From CAWGOF01 sp963824225 (GTDB lineage: Bacteria; Acidobacteriota; Polarisedimenticolia; Polarisedimenticolales; Polarisedimenticolaceae), in assembly GCA_963824225.1 (NCBI GenBank), contig CAWGOF010000003.1, positions 1,240,001 to 1,304,000 of the forward strand: 64,000 nucleotides of DNA. Reading direction: 5' to 3'. The first letter of the stretch is position 1. Each line of letters begins with the position of its first letter. Shown piece by piece: positions 25,894 to 33,356 of the stretch. The position numbers and the translations under genes were made by a program. Under the pieces are notes generated by a model. That model ran no database searches and was not told where the DNA came from. It worked only from the letters and a program-made list of their open reading frames with translations.

Positions 25894-25922
25894 TTTCTAG
25901 TCCCTGGCCCTCCCCGCGTCAA
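25894..25922 (-). promoter_or_regulatory. Promoter of the exporter/FemAB operon
   Basis: Minus-strand TTGACG (25917-25922), 17-base spacer, TAGAAA (25894-25899). The expected start near 25887 gives a 25-base leader carrying the GGGAGG site of the exporter gene. Confidence 0.6.
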
Positions 25923-25989
25923 GCGAGTGCGCGCGAAGAGGAATTTGAATCTGATCCCTGGAAACGCCCGGTTTGCCGCGCTTTTTACG

Positions 25990-26018
25990 TTGACACGACG
26001 GTAAGGTTCTCGTAGATT
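25990..26018 (+). promoter_or_regulatory. Strong sigma-70-type promoter of the EpsB-like transferase
   Basis: Perfect -35 TTGACA (25990-25995), 17-base spacer and TAGATT -10 (26013-26018). It is back to back with the minus-strand exporter promoter and gives a leader of roughly 94 bases before the GTG at 26119. Confidence 0.7.
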
Positions 26019-26079
26019 GCGAGCACGGCACGCGGATCTTTCGTCCGCAGCTCTGGCTGGATTTGGATGTTAGTCGCGA

Positions 26080-26099
26080 TGGCAGGGTTCGTCCTGCCA
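26080..26099 (+). other. Hairpin in the 5' leader of the EpsB-like gene
   Basis: TGGCAGG and CCTGCCA pair over seven bases around a GTTCGT loop, ending 19 bases before the start codon. A second, weaker hairpin (GCGGA/TCCGC) lies near 26031-26047. No known riboswitch pattern is recognisable; it may only be a structured leader. Confidence 0.35.
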
Positions 26100-26118
26100 G
26101 CGTGGGGTTGTTGAACTC

Positions 26119-27480
26119 GTGTCTGCACTCCTCCGAATCGCTCGGCCCCGGACCGTTGCAAATCTCGCTCTCGAGAGCGGACTGATCCTCGGCGTTCTGT
26201 TTGCGCTCGCCGCGCTGACACCTGGCGGCACATCCCAAGCCCCCGCGCCGTACATGGCGGTGCTGTTCACGGTGCTCCTGGTGATGACCCGCTCCGCAAC
26301 GCTCGGGGATCCCTCGTCCGTGCGCCGTCAGATCGCCGTCTTCGGCACGCTATCGCTCATGAGCGGCGCCGCTGGAGGCGTCTTGCTCTGGGCAATCTCC
26401 AAAAACGTGCAGTCGCCCACGCTCCTGCTCACGGGCTCGATCGTGGTCCCGATCGTCGTGGCGGGCTGGCGCTGGACGACCGGCCGTCTCGGCATTCTGT
26501 CCGCCGCGCGCGAGCGCCTGCTGGTCGTCGGCACGGGGGAGACCGCGCAGCAGGTATGCCGGTGGATCGTTACCGAGCACGGGACCGAGTACTCGGTCAT
26601 GGGATTCGTGGACGAGGACGACCGTCGACTGGGCATGCTCCTGGCCATGGGGACGCGGATCCAGTCCGATTTCGACAATTTGACGAACTTCGGCCGGCGC
26701 GCCGATCGGATCATCGTCGCGCTCGACGAGAAGCGCGGAAAGCTCCCCCTGCGTCAGCTCATGGAGCTGCGGCTCCTCGGTGTCGAGATCGAGGACGCGA
26801 CGTCGTTCTTCGAGCGGGTCAGCGGCAAGATCGCCGTCGAGACGATGCTCCCGTCGTGGCTCATCTTCTCCGAAGGGTTCAAGACGTCGTCCACGCGACG
26901 GCTGCTCAAGCGCGCCGCCGACCTGACCCACGCGAGCATCCTGTTGGTCCTGTCCGCGCCGGCGATGGCGCTGACCGCGCTCCTGATCCGCCTCGACAGC
27001 CCGGGTCCCGTGCTGTACCGCCAGAAGCGCCTCGGGATGAACGGACAGGAGTTCGACGTCCTGAAGTTCCGGTCGATGCGCCTCGACGCCGAGCGCGACA
27101 GCGGTCCGACGTGGGCCCAGGCGAACGATCCGCGGGTCACGCGTGTCGGGCGCGTCATTCGCAAGCTCCGGATCGACGAGCTGCCGCAGCTGTTCAACGT
27201 GCTGCGCGGCGAGATGAGCTTCGTCGGCCCGCGGCCGGAGCGCGCGCACTTCGTGCGCCAGCTCGAGGAGACGATCCCGTACTACGGCCTGCGCATGACG
27301 GCGCGGCCCGGCATCACCGGCTGGGCCCAGGTCGAGTACCGCTACGGTGCGTCGGAAGAGGACGCGCTCGAGAAGCTCAAGTACGACCTGTACTACATCA
27401 AGAACAGCAACCTGCTCCTCGACCTGTGGATCGTGCTCAAGACGATCCGCGTCTGCGTCGGCGGGAGCGGGGCCCGCTGA
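26119..27480 (+). CDS. Undecaprenyl-phosphate sugar phosphotransferase, EpsB/XrtA type (TIGR03013-like)
   Basis: Initiating polyprenyl glycosylphosphotransferase of 453 residues. It should transfer a sugar-1-phosphate onto undecaprenyl phosphate to start repeat-unit synthesis at the inner membrane. The N-terminus has about four hydrophobic segments (residues 15-125), then a nucleotide-binding CoA-binding-like domain (ERLLVVGTGETAQQVCRWI), a fifth membrane helix (ASILLVLSAPAMALTALLI) and the catalytic WbaP-type C-terminus with PGPVLYRQKRLGMNG, DVLKFRSMR, RKLRIDELPQLFNVLRGEMSFVGPRPER and RPGITGWAQV. The GTG start is used. It has a strong promoter and a structured leader and ends ten bases from the convergent HprK-like gene. 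Confidence 0.92.
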   Translation: MSALLRIARPRTVANLALESGLILGVLFALAALTPGGTSQAPAPYMAVLFTVLLVMTRSATLGDPSSVRRQIAVFGTLSLMSGAAGGVLLWAISKNVQSPTLLLTGSIVVPIVVAGWRWTTGRLGILSAARERLLVVGTGETAQQVCRWIVTEHGTEYSVMGFVDEDDRRLGMLLAMGTRIQSDFDNLTNFGRRADRIIVALDEKRGKLPLRQLMELRLLGVEIEDATSFFERVSGKIAVETMLPSWLIFSEGFKTSSTRRLLKRAADLTHASILLVLSAPAMALTALLIRLDSPGPVLYRQKRLGMNGQEFDVLKFRSMRLDAERDSGPTWAQANDPRVTRVGRVIRKLRIDELPQLFNVLRGEMSFVGPRPERAHFVRQLEETIPYYGLRMTARPGITGWAQVEYRYGASEEDALEKLKYDLYYIKNSNLLLDLWIVLKTIRVCVGGSGAR

Positions 27481-27489
27481 TCCCGCGCG

Positions 27490-28569
27490 TCACGCGAGGC
27501 TGAGAAATCGTTCGCGCAACACGGCCGCGGTCTCTTCGAGCGGGCCCGGAGTCAGCCGATAGCACGGTGCGATCGCGAGCAGCCCGGTCAGCTCGACGAG
27601 CGCCGAGACTACGCTTCCGCCGTGGCGCCCGAGGAGCTCGCCGCTCGGCTCGCGGTTGAGCGCTTCGCGCATCAGCTCGACGCCGGTCTCCCGGGCCGAC
27701 GCGCGCTCGAGCGCCGGTCGGCTGGCGTAGGTCTTGACGTCTCCGTACTCGCGAACGTGGAACACGAGGTCGACCTCGGATGCATCGATCGCGCGGTCGA
27801 CCGCCGTGCACGCGGCCCCGCCGGTGGCGCGGAGCTCGACCACCGCCATGCCGTCCTGCGCGTCGACTCCTACGATCTCGACACCCGGCACGTCTCGCAG
27901 GCGGTCGACGATCGTGCTTCCGTCGCCCAGGACGCCGACGCGGACCGGGATCGCTCCGTCCTCCGCGGGATACGGGTTCACCAGCACGATGCCGCCGAGC
28001 GGCAACGCGCGAGACTCGATCACGGCGCCGAGCGATTCGGCCTCGAGAAACACCTTCGTTCCGACCGCGACCCCCCGCGCGCGATCGATCGGATTCTGCG
28101 TGCGCACGAGGCCGACGCGCCGAGGAAACGGATGGACCAGGCCGTCCGGTACGGAGAGCGGCGCGATGTCGTCGCTCATCAGCCGGAACCCGGAAGTGGC
28201 GAGGATCCGGGCGAGCGACGTCTTGCCCGACCCGGACGGTCCGGCGATCACGTACGCTCGGTCGCCCGCGGACACGGCGGCCGCGTGCAGCAGGAACGCG
28301 CTCGATACGGACCGAGCCAGCGTTCTGTACAACAGGTTGTACGCCTGGACCTGCGCCAGCCGCCCTTCGGCCAGCTGGACCACGTGGCCGGCGACGCCGA
28401 TACGCCGGCGCGCCGCATCGATTCGCACGTCGACCACGCGCTCCACGACCGGCGCACCGGGACGTGTCTCGAACGCGCCGAATACGTCGAAAAACGTCCC
28501 GACGAGCTCCGGCGCGTCGGTCGAGACTCGCAAACGAACCCCCAGAACGTCGAGACCGCGCTCCGTCAT
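27490..28569 (-). CDS. HPr kinase-related protein (HprK-like P-loop)
   Basis: A 359-residue protein whose centre resembles the HPr kinase/phosphorylase core: LLHAAAVSAGDRAYVIAGPSGSGKTSLARIL, with Walker A at about residue 111, then FRLMSDDIAPLS where the Asp pair matches the catalytic aspartates of HprK. There is no HPr or PTS gene in the window. Divergent HprK relatives of this size occur with PqqD-like proteins and PF14907 nucleotidyltransferases in exosortase-bearing genomes (TIGR04352-type systems), and all three are here. The substrate is unknown. The start is ATG 28567-28569, with a TATACT -10 only ten bases upstream. It is divergent from the PqqD-like gene. Confidence 0.72.
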   Translation of the reverse strand: MTERGLDVLGVRLRVSTDAPELVGTFFDVFGAFETRPGAPVVERVVDVRIDAARRRIGVAGHVVQLAEGRLAQVQAYNLLYRTLARSVSSAFLLHAAAVSAGDRAYVIAGPSGSGKTSLARILATSGFRLMSDDIAPLSVPDGLVHPFPRRVGLVRTQNPIDRARGVAVGTKVFLEAESLGAVIESRALPLGGIVLVNPYPAEDGAIPVRVGVLGDGSTIVDRLRDVPGVEIVGVDAQDGMAVVELRATGGAACTAVDRAIDASEVDLVFHVREYGDVKTYASRPALERASARETGVELMREALNREPSGELLGRHGGSVVSALVELTGLLAIAPCYRLTPGPLEETAAVLRERFLSLA

Positions 28570-28578
28570 CGTTACCCG

Positions 28579-28584
28579 AGTATA
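28579..28584 (-). promoter_or_regulatory. -10 element of the HprK-like gene, leaderless arrangement
   Basis: A perfect minus-strand TATACT lies at 28579-28584. Transcription would start near 28572, three bases from the ATG. No good -35 is visible at the usual spacing. Confidence 0.4.
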
Positions 28585-28637
28585 GGCGCAGGCCCGGCGA
28601 GGACGATACTTGCCTTGGGGCGCTCGACCGCCCTACC

Positions 28638-28913
28638 TTGATCGACGTGCTCACGCTCGACAGCCGACCGCACGCGACCGGAGTCCTGGGCAAGGATCTC
28701 GGCGACGAGTACCTATTCTACGATTCGACGCACGAGCGGGTCCACGTGCTGAACGCGACGGCGCGAGCGATCTACCTGCTGTGCGATGGAAGCGCGTCGG
28801 TGCGAGAGATCGTCGATCGGTTCGGGGCACGGTTCGCGATCGACGACGGGATCGCCCGCCGCGACGTCGAGGAGACGCTCGACCGCCTGGTCACGCTCGG
28901 ACTCGTGGCGTAG
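28638..28913 (+). CDS. PqqD-like small protein
   Basis: A 91-residue PqqD-fold protein. The family pattern is clear: YLFYDSTHERVHVLNATARAIYLLCDG, SVREIVDRFGARF, then DVEETLDRLVTLGLV. PqqD-type domains bind precursor peptides and deliver them to modifying enzymes. No radical SAM enzyme or obvious precursor peptide is nearby; the neighbour is a divergent HprK-like kinase, a pairing known from uncharacterised systems in exosortase-containing genomes. Its start is uncertain: TTG 28638 gives the longest version, and GTG 28647 is an alternative. Neither has a clear ribosome site. A weak TTGCCT at 28610 with 17 bases to CTACCT would make the message leaderless. Confidence 0.72.
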   Translation: MIDVLTLDSRPHATGVLGKDLGDEYLFYDSTHERVHVLNATARAIYLLCDGSASVREIVDRFGARFAIDDGIARRDVEETLDRLVTLGLVA

Positions 28914-28934
28914 CCCGCCCGCCGAGCGACCCTC

Positions 28935-29588
28935 TCAGCCACGAGAGCCCGTTCGCGTACCCGCGCTCGGCGGCTTCGATCCGTCGCTGACCGCCTCGTT
29001 CAGCAGGCGCGCGACCTCGAGTCGGAAGTGCTCGATCTGGAGCGGCTTGATCAGGCACAGGTCGGCACCTGCGTCGTACATCTTGCGCACGTAGTCCTGC
29101 TCGGGAAACGCGGTGATCGCCAGGACCTTGATGCCCTGCGTGCGCGGGTTCTCCCGGATCGACCGGCACAGCGAGATTCCGTCCACTCGCGGCATCATCA
29201 CGTCCAGGATGACGAGATCGGGCTGCATGCTCCCGATCTTGATCCCCGCCTCGTAGCCGTCGCTCGCCTCTTCGATCCGCATCTCGGGATCGAACTCGCC
29301 GAGCAGGCGCCGCACGACCTCGCGGATATCGGGCTCGTCGTCCACGACCAGGACCGAGCGCTCGCGCGATACGCCGCGGAAGAACGCGTCGTCGACCGGC
29401 ATGTCGAAGCGCTGGAGGAACGCCCGGAAGTCCTCGGAGCTGATCCGATAGTGTCCGCCGGGGGTCGAGAACGCTCTCAGCTTCCCGGCCTTGATCCACT
29501 TCAGGACACCGTCGTTCGTGACGGCGCAGTAGCGGGCCACCTCGGCCGTGGTGAAGAACCGTCTCCCGGTGTCGTTCTCGTCGGCCAT
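28935..29588 (-). CDS. HTH (excisionase/BldC-like) plus receiver-domain response regulator
   Basis: A 217-residue protein with an inverted response-regulator layout. The N-terminal MerR/excisionase-type DNA-binding domain is FFTTAEVARYCAVTNDGVLKW followed by FSTPGGHYRIS. The receiver domain (about residues 80-200) has VLVVDDEPD, the phospho-acceptor Asp in DLVILDVMMPRVDG, and the Lys in CLIKPLQ. The receiver is complete, so it should be phosphorylated by an unlinked kinase. ATG 29586-29588 follows GGAG. A paralogue with the same order lies at 57901-58524. It is convergent with the PqqD-like gene and divergent from the tRNA-Arg promoter. Confidence 0.83.
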   Translation of the reverse strand: MADENDTGRRFFTTAEVARYCAVTNDGVLKWIKAGKLRAFSTPGGHYRISSEDFRAFLQRFDMPVDDAFFRGVSRERSVLVVDDEPDIREVVRRLLGEFDPEMRIEEASDGYEAGIKIGSMQPDLVILDVMMPRVDGISLCRSIRENPRTQGIKVLAITAFPEQDYVRKMYDAGADLCLIKPLQIEHFRLEVARLLNEAVSDGSKPPSAGTRTGSRG

Positions 29589-29684
29589 GCAGAACTCCAA
29601 TCTGGCTTGAATGTCGGCTCTTTCCGCGTTGTTGGAATATAGGGCGAGGAATTCGCGGGAGCAAAGCCGCCCAAGGGCCCTTCG

Positions 29685-29713
29685 TTGACCCTCGCAGACG
29701 CCGGTGATAGACT
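29685..29713 (+). promoter_or_regulatory. Promoter of tRNA-Arg/tadA
   Basis: TTGACC (29685-29690), 17-base spacer, TAGACT (29708-29713). It has the same -10 as the rplU promoter and lies about 45 bases before the mature tRNA 5' end. Confidence 0.65.
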
Positions 29714-29765
29714 CGGCGCCTGCCCGAACATGGCTGATTCCCGGGAATTTCCGGTTAAGACTCGC

Positions 29766-29842
29766 CGGACCGTAGCTCAGCTGGATAGAGCGACTGGCTA
29801 CGAACCAGTAGGTCGGGGGTTCGAGTCCCTCCGGTCCGACCA
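29766..29842 (+). tRNA. tRNA-Arg (anticodon ACG)
   Basis: A 77-base cloverleaf: acceptor stem CGGACCG pairs with CGGTCCG, D arm GCTC/GAGC, anticodon stem ACTGG/CCAGT around loop CTACGAA, T loop TTCGAGT, discriminator A and encoded CCA. The ACG anticodon needs conversion of A34 to inosine to read CGC and CGA. The gene for that enzyme, tadA, starts 30 bases downstream. Confidence 0.95.
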
Positions 29843-29872
29843 GGGTCCGAGGGCCAGGCGGGCGAACGGAAC

Positions 29873-30365
29873 GTGACGCGCCGGGATCCGGACGAGCGGT
29901 TCATGCGGCTCGCCCTCGAGCAGGCAGACGTCGCGGGGCGGCGGGGCGAGGTGCCTGTGGGGGCTGTCGTCGTGGTGGACGACCGGGTCGTGGGTCGCGG
30001 GGCGAACTCGCCGATCTCGCTCCCACGACCCGACGGCGCATGCCGAGGTGCTCGCGATCCGGGACGCCGGCGTCACGCTCGGGAACTATCGGCTCACCGG
30101 CGCGACCCTGTACTGCACGGTCGAGCCGTGCCTGATGTGCATGTCCGCCGCGATCCATGCGCGGATCGAGCGGCTGGTGTTCGGCGCAACCGACCCGAAG
30201 GTCGGTGCCTCCTCGGTGCTCGACGGGCTCCGTTCGGGGGGCGCGTCGCTCAACCATCGATTCGAGATCACGAGCGGCGTGCTGGCCGACGAGTCGGGCG
30301 CGAAGCTTCGCGGGTTCTTCCGCGAACGGCGGACGCGCGAAACAGCGGACGATTCGAGCGATTGA
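29873..30365 (+). CDS. tadA: tRNA adenosine(34) deaminase TadA, one frameshift in the given sequence
   Basis: Zinc-dependent deaminase that converts A34 of tRNA-Arg(ACG) to inosine. The first 50 residues (DERFMRLALEQADVAGRRGEVPVGAVVV) are in one frame. The rest (TAHAEVLAIRDAG with the zinc His and catalytic Glu, CTVEPCLMCMSAAIHARI with the two zinc cysteines) is in the next. One extra C in a CCC run near 30022-30025 accounts for the break; removing it gives an ordinary protein of 163 residues. TadA is essential in most bacteria and both active-site halves are intact, so this is almost certainly a sequencing error. Its substrate tRNA gene lies just upstream and two tRNA-Ser genes follow. Confidence 0.9.
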
Positions 30366-30370
30366 CGTTC

Positions 30371-30463
30371 GGAGAGGTACCGAAGTGGTCGTAACGGGGG
30401 CGCCTCGAAAGCGCTTTGTCTGCGTGAGGAGGCACGTGGGTTCGAATCCCACCCTCTCCGCCA
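30371..30463 (+). tRNA. tRNA-Ser (anticodon CGA)
   Basis: A 93-base class II tRNA: acceptor GGAGAGG/CCTCTCC, D stem CCG/CGG, anticodon loop CTCGAAA, long variable arm, T arm GTGGG-TTCGAAT-CCCAC, discriminator G and encoded CCA. It starts 5 bases after the tadA stop. Confidence 0.94.
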
Positions 30464-30502
30464 AGCCCCCGCGTCCGGGAGGCCGGCCGGGTGCCTACGC
30501 CC

Positions 30503-30592
30503 GGAGAGATGACCGAGTGGCTGAAGGTGCACGCTTGGAAAGCGTGTGTGCGGGAAACCGTACCGTGGGTTCGAATCCCACTCTCTCCGCCA
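30503..30592 (+). tRNA. tRNA-Ser (anticodon GGA)
   Basis: A 90-base class II tRNA: acceptor GGAGAGA/TCTCTCC, anticodon stem CACGC/GCGTG around TTGGAAA, long variable arm, T loop TTCGAAT, discriminator G and encoded CCA. It lies 39 bases after the first tRNA-Ser. Confidence 0.95.
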
Positions 30593-30602
30593 TCCTCTTT
30601 GC

Positions 30603-30705
30603 GGGGCCCGAGCCCTGTGCGCTGCGATCTCGTGAACCCCGCCAGGCCCGGAAGGGAACAACGGTAAGCGAGGTGTCGCAGGTGCCGCAGGTCCACTTGG
30701 GCCCC
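30603..30705 (+). ncRNA. ffs: Signal recognition particle RNA (4.5S, small bacterial type)
   Basis: The conserved apical domain reads GCCAGGCCCGGAAGGGAACA followed by ACGGTAAGC, with the GGAA tetraloop closed by CCC/GGG, as in bacterial SRP RNA. The ends close as GGGGCCC (30603-30609) with GGGCCCC (30699-30705), giving a rod of about 103 bases without an Alu domain. It lies just upstream of dnaX, an arrangement seen in many bacteria. Confidence 0.9.
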
Positions 30706-30731
30706 ATCACTCGCACGTGGGAGACGGTACG

Positions 30732-32450
30732 ATGTACCAGGTCCTGGCGCGCAAGCTCCGCCCGGCCCAGTTCGCTGGCCTGATCGGCCAGGCGCACGTC
30801 GCCCGGACGCTGTCCAACGCGATCGAGCGCCGACGCATCGCGCACGCGTACCTGTTCGCCGGACAGCGCGGCACGGGCAAGACCACGGTCGCCCGGATCC
30901 TGGCCAAGTGCCTGAACTGCGAGACCGGACCGACCGCCCGACCTTGCGATGCGTGCGCGCCGTGCCGCGAGATCGCGGACGGTCGATCGATGGATGTGCT
31001 CGAGATCGACGCGGCGTCGCGAACCAAGGTCGACCAGATCCGCGAGCTCCTGGAGATGGTGAGCTATGCGCCGGTGCGCGACCGGCACAAGATCCTGATC
31101 ATCGACGAGGTGCACATGCTCTCGTCGGCCTCGTTCAACGCGCTGCTCAAGACGCTCGAGGAGCCACCGCCCAACGTGGTGTTCGTTCTGGCCACGACCG
31201 AGCTGCAGAAGATCCTGCCCACGATCCAGTCCCGGTGCCAGGTGTTCGAGTTCCGGCGCGTGCGTGTCGAGGAGGTGGCGGCGTACCTGCGCCGAGTCTG
31301 CGACGACGAGCACCTCGAGGTATCGGACGCGTCGCTGGCCCGCATCGCCCGCGCCGGGGAGGGCTCGGTGCGCGACGCGCTGTCGATTCTCGAGCGCGTC
31401 GTCTCGGCGAGCGGGGCGGCGGTCGACGATGCGGAGGTCGTGCGCCTGCTCGGCGGTGTCGACCGGGAGATCCTCGAGCGTGTGGTCCGCGGGCTCGCGC
31501 AGCGCGATGCCGGGGAGATGGTCACCGCGCTCGACCGGCTGATCGAGGACGGCCACGATCTGCAGCACTTCTGGAACGAGCTGATCTCGGCGATTCGCGA
31601 CCTGCTGCTCCTGGCCGCCGTGCCCGACGCGGGCGAGCTCGTCTCGCGCTCGGCCGACGAGACGACCTCGCTCCGAGCGGCCGCGGATGGGCTGACGGTC
31701 GACGACCTCAACCGTGCGTTCCTGATCCTCGCCGATCTCGAATCGCTCCTACGCTACTCGACGCGGCCGCGATTCATGTTCGAGTCGGCACTGATCCGAC
31801 TGGCGAGCCTGGGACGCGTGCGTTCGATCGAGGAGCTGGTCCAGTCGCTGGGTGGTGCGCGACCCGAGGCGCTGCCGCGCGAGTCGACGACGAGACCCGC
31901 TCGACCGGTTCCGGCCCCGGTCGAGCCCCCGCCGAGGCCGGCACGATCGGCGCCGGCGGCCGAGCCAGCGGCGCCGCCGGTCGATAGCGCCGGCGACGGG
32001 GCGGCCGGCGAACGCCTCGTGGCCGCGCTGATCGACGGCCGGCCGATGGTCGGAGCGATCCTGCGCCAGGCCGAGACCGTGCGGATCGCCGACAGCCGCG
32101 TCGAGGTGCGGTTCGCGCCGGCGCTCGACGCGATCGCTCGCCAGCTCGCCCGCAAGGACAACCTGCGCGCGATCCAGGAGTGTGCGGAGCGGGTGTTCGG
32201 CCGGCGGCTCGAGGTCGTCGTCCAGACCTCCGAGGGCCCGAGCGCGGTCGCGGCGGCCGCGGTCGCGCCGGCCGCGGCCGCGCCGGGCCCGACCGAGCCG
32301 GCCCACCCGACGCTCGCCGATCGAGCGACGAGCGAGCCGGGCGTGCGCAGGCTGTTGCGCGAGTTCGGCGCGCAGCTCGTCGACATCCGGCCCCTCGACC
32401 CTGTGGGACCCCGATCCACGGAGCCCGGTACCTGGGAGGAAAACTCGTGA
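30732..32450 (+). CDS. dnaX: DNA polymerase III subunit gamma/tau
   Basis: Clamp-loader ATPase of 572 residues. YQVLARKLRPAQFAGLIGQ opens the AAA+ domain; Walker A is GQRGTGKTT near residue 45. The zinc module has four cysteines (CLNC, then CDACAPC), and Walker B/sensor text is HKILIIDEVHMLS and VFVLATTELQKILPTIQSRC. A Pro/Ala-rich linker (residues 385-430) leads into a C-terminal domain III-V-like region. The start is ATG 30732 after GGAG; a GTG 15 bases upstream is less likely. The stop overlaps the ybaB start (GTGA). Confidence 0.94.
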   Translation: MYQVLARKLRPAQFAGLIGQAHVARTLSNAIERRRIAHAYLFAGQRGTGKTTVARILAKCLNCETGPTARPCDACAPCREIADGRSMDVLEIDAASRTKVDQIRELLEMVSYAPVRDRHKILIIDEVHMLSSASFNALLKTLEEPPPNVVFVLATTELQKILPTIQSRCQVFEFRRVRVEEVAAYLRRVCDDEHLEVSDASLARIARAGEGSVRDALSILERVVSASGAAVDDAEVVRLLGGVDREILERVVRGLAQRDAGEMVTALDRLIEDGHDLQHFWNELISAIRDLLLLAAVPDAGELVSRSADETTSLRAAADGLTVDDLNRAFLILADLESLLRYSTRPRFMFESALIRLASLGRVRSIEELVQSLGGARPEALPRESTTRPARPVPAPVEPPPRPARSAPAAEPAAPPVDSAGDGAAGERLVAALIDGRPMVGAILRQAETVRIADSRVEVRFAPALDAIARQLARKDNLRAIQECAERVFGRRLEVVVQTSEGPSAVAAAAVAPAAAAPGPTEPAHPTLADRATSEPGVRRLLREFGAQLVDIRPLDPVGPRSTEPGTWEENS

Positions 32451-32743
32451 ACGTCGCGAAGATGATGAAGGACCTGCAGCGCATGCAGGCGCAGATCCAG
32501 TCGCGGCTCGAGACCCTCGAGGTCGAGGGCTCGGCCGGCGGCGGGGTCGTGACCGCACGGATGAACGGAAAGAAGGAGCTCCTGTCGGTGCGCATCGCGC
32601 CCGAGGCGATCACTCCGAGCGATCCGGATCTCCTCGGAGACCTGGTCGTCGCGGCGGTCAACGACGCCGGGCGCAAGGTCGACGAGGAGATGCAACAGCT
32701 GACGCAGGGGCTCGCCGGAGCGAAGATCCCCGGTCTCTTCTGA
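32447..32743 (+). CDS. ybaB: Nucleoid-associated protein, YbaB/EbfC family
   Basis: A 98-residue DNA-binding dimer-forming protein: KMMKDLQRMQAQIQSRL, then GVVTARMNGKKELLSVRI, DLLGDLVVAAVNDAGRKVDEE and a final KIPGLF, all typical of the family. GTG 32447-32449 overlaps the dnaX stop and has a strong GGGAGGA. The dnaX-ybaB-recR order is widely conserved. Confidence 0.93.
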   Translation: MNVAKMMKDLQRMQAQIQSRLETLEVEGSAGGGVVTARMNGKKELLSVRIAPEAITPSDPDLLGDLVVAAVNDAGRKVDEEMQQLTQGLAGAKIPGLF

Positions 32744-32747
32744 TTCG

Positions 32748-33347
32748 ATGCGCGACCTCGCCGCCCCTCTCGAGCGCGTCGTGCGCGAGCTGACGAAGCT
32801 CCCGGGGATCGGTCGCAAGACCGGCGTGCGGCTCGCGTTCCACCTGATGCGCGTCCCGCGCGACGACGTCGCCGCGCTGGCCCGCGCGCTCGGGGAGCTG
32901 CGCGACTCGGTCCACGTGTGCGAGGAGTGCTTCCACCTCGGCGAAGGTCCCCTGTGTCCGATCTGCGCGGACGCGAGCCGCGATCGATCGGCCGTGTGCG
33001 TCGTCGAGGACCCGACGAACGTCCTGGCGATCGAGCGGACCGGCGTGTTTCGCGGCCTGTACCACGTTCTCGGCGGAGCCTTGTCCCCGCTGCGCGACGT
33101 CGGCCCGGAGCAGCTGCGGATCCGGGAGCTGCTCGAGCGCATCGGGCGCGGCGGCATCCACGAGGTGATCCTGGCCACGAACCCGAACGTCGAGGGCGAG
33201 GCGACCGCGGTGTACCTGTCGCGCCTCCTGCGGCCCCTCGCGCTCCGGCTCACGCGCCTGGCGCAGGGGCTTCCGGCGGGCGGCGAGCTCGAGTTCACGG
33301 ACGATCTCACCCTGCGCCGCGCGCTCGAGAACCGGCGCGAATACTAG
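32748..33347 (+). CDS. recR: Recombination mediator RecR
   Basis: A 199-residue RecFOR-pathway protein. The helix-hairpin-helix at the N-terminus is LTKLPGIGRKTGVRLAFHL. The zinc finger is CEECFHLGEGPLCPICAD, and the Toprim domain includes VCVVEDPTNVLAIE, YHVLGGALSPL and EVILATNPNVEGEATAVYL, ending in a Walker B-like segment. Length is the family norm. It starts five bases after the ybaB stop, in the conserved dnaX-ybaB-recR block. Confidence 0.95.
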   Translation: MRDLAAPLERVVRELTKLPGIGRKTGVRLAFHLMRVPRDDVAALARALGELRDSVHVCEECFHLGEGPLCPICADASRDRSAVCVVEDPTNVLAIERTGVFRGLYHVLGGALSPLRDVGPEQLRIRELLERIGRGGIHEVILATNPNVEGEATAVYLSRLLRPLALRLTRLAQGLPAGGELEFTDDLTLRRALENRREY

Positions 33348-33356
33348 CCCGCGACC

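Noticed and set aside
24996..25922. A single exporter-FemAB fusion protein in one open frame
   Set aside because: The fused frame exists only because of two +1 shifts; the exporter tail and stop codon and the FemAB start are intact in their proper frames.
29766..30592. tRNA genes as integration sites for a genomic island
   Set aside because: No 3'-end tRNA duplicates or integrase were seen; the flanking genes are conserved housekeeping genes.
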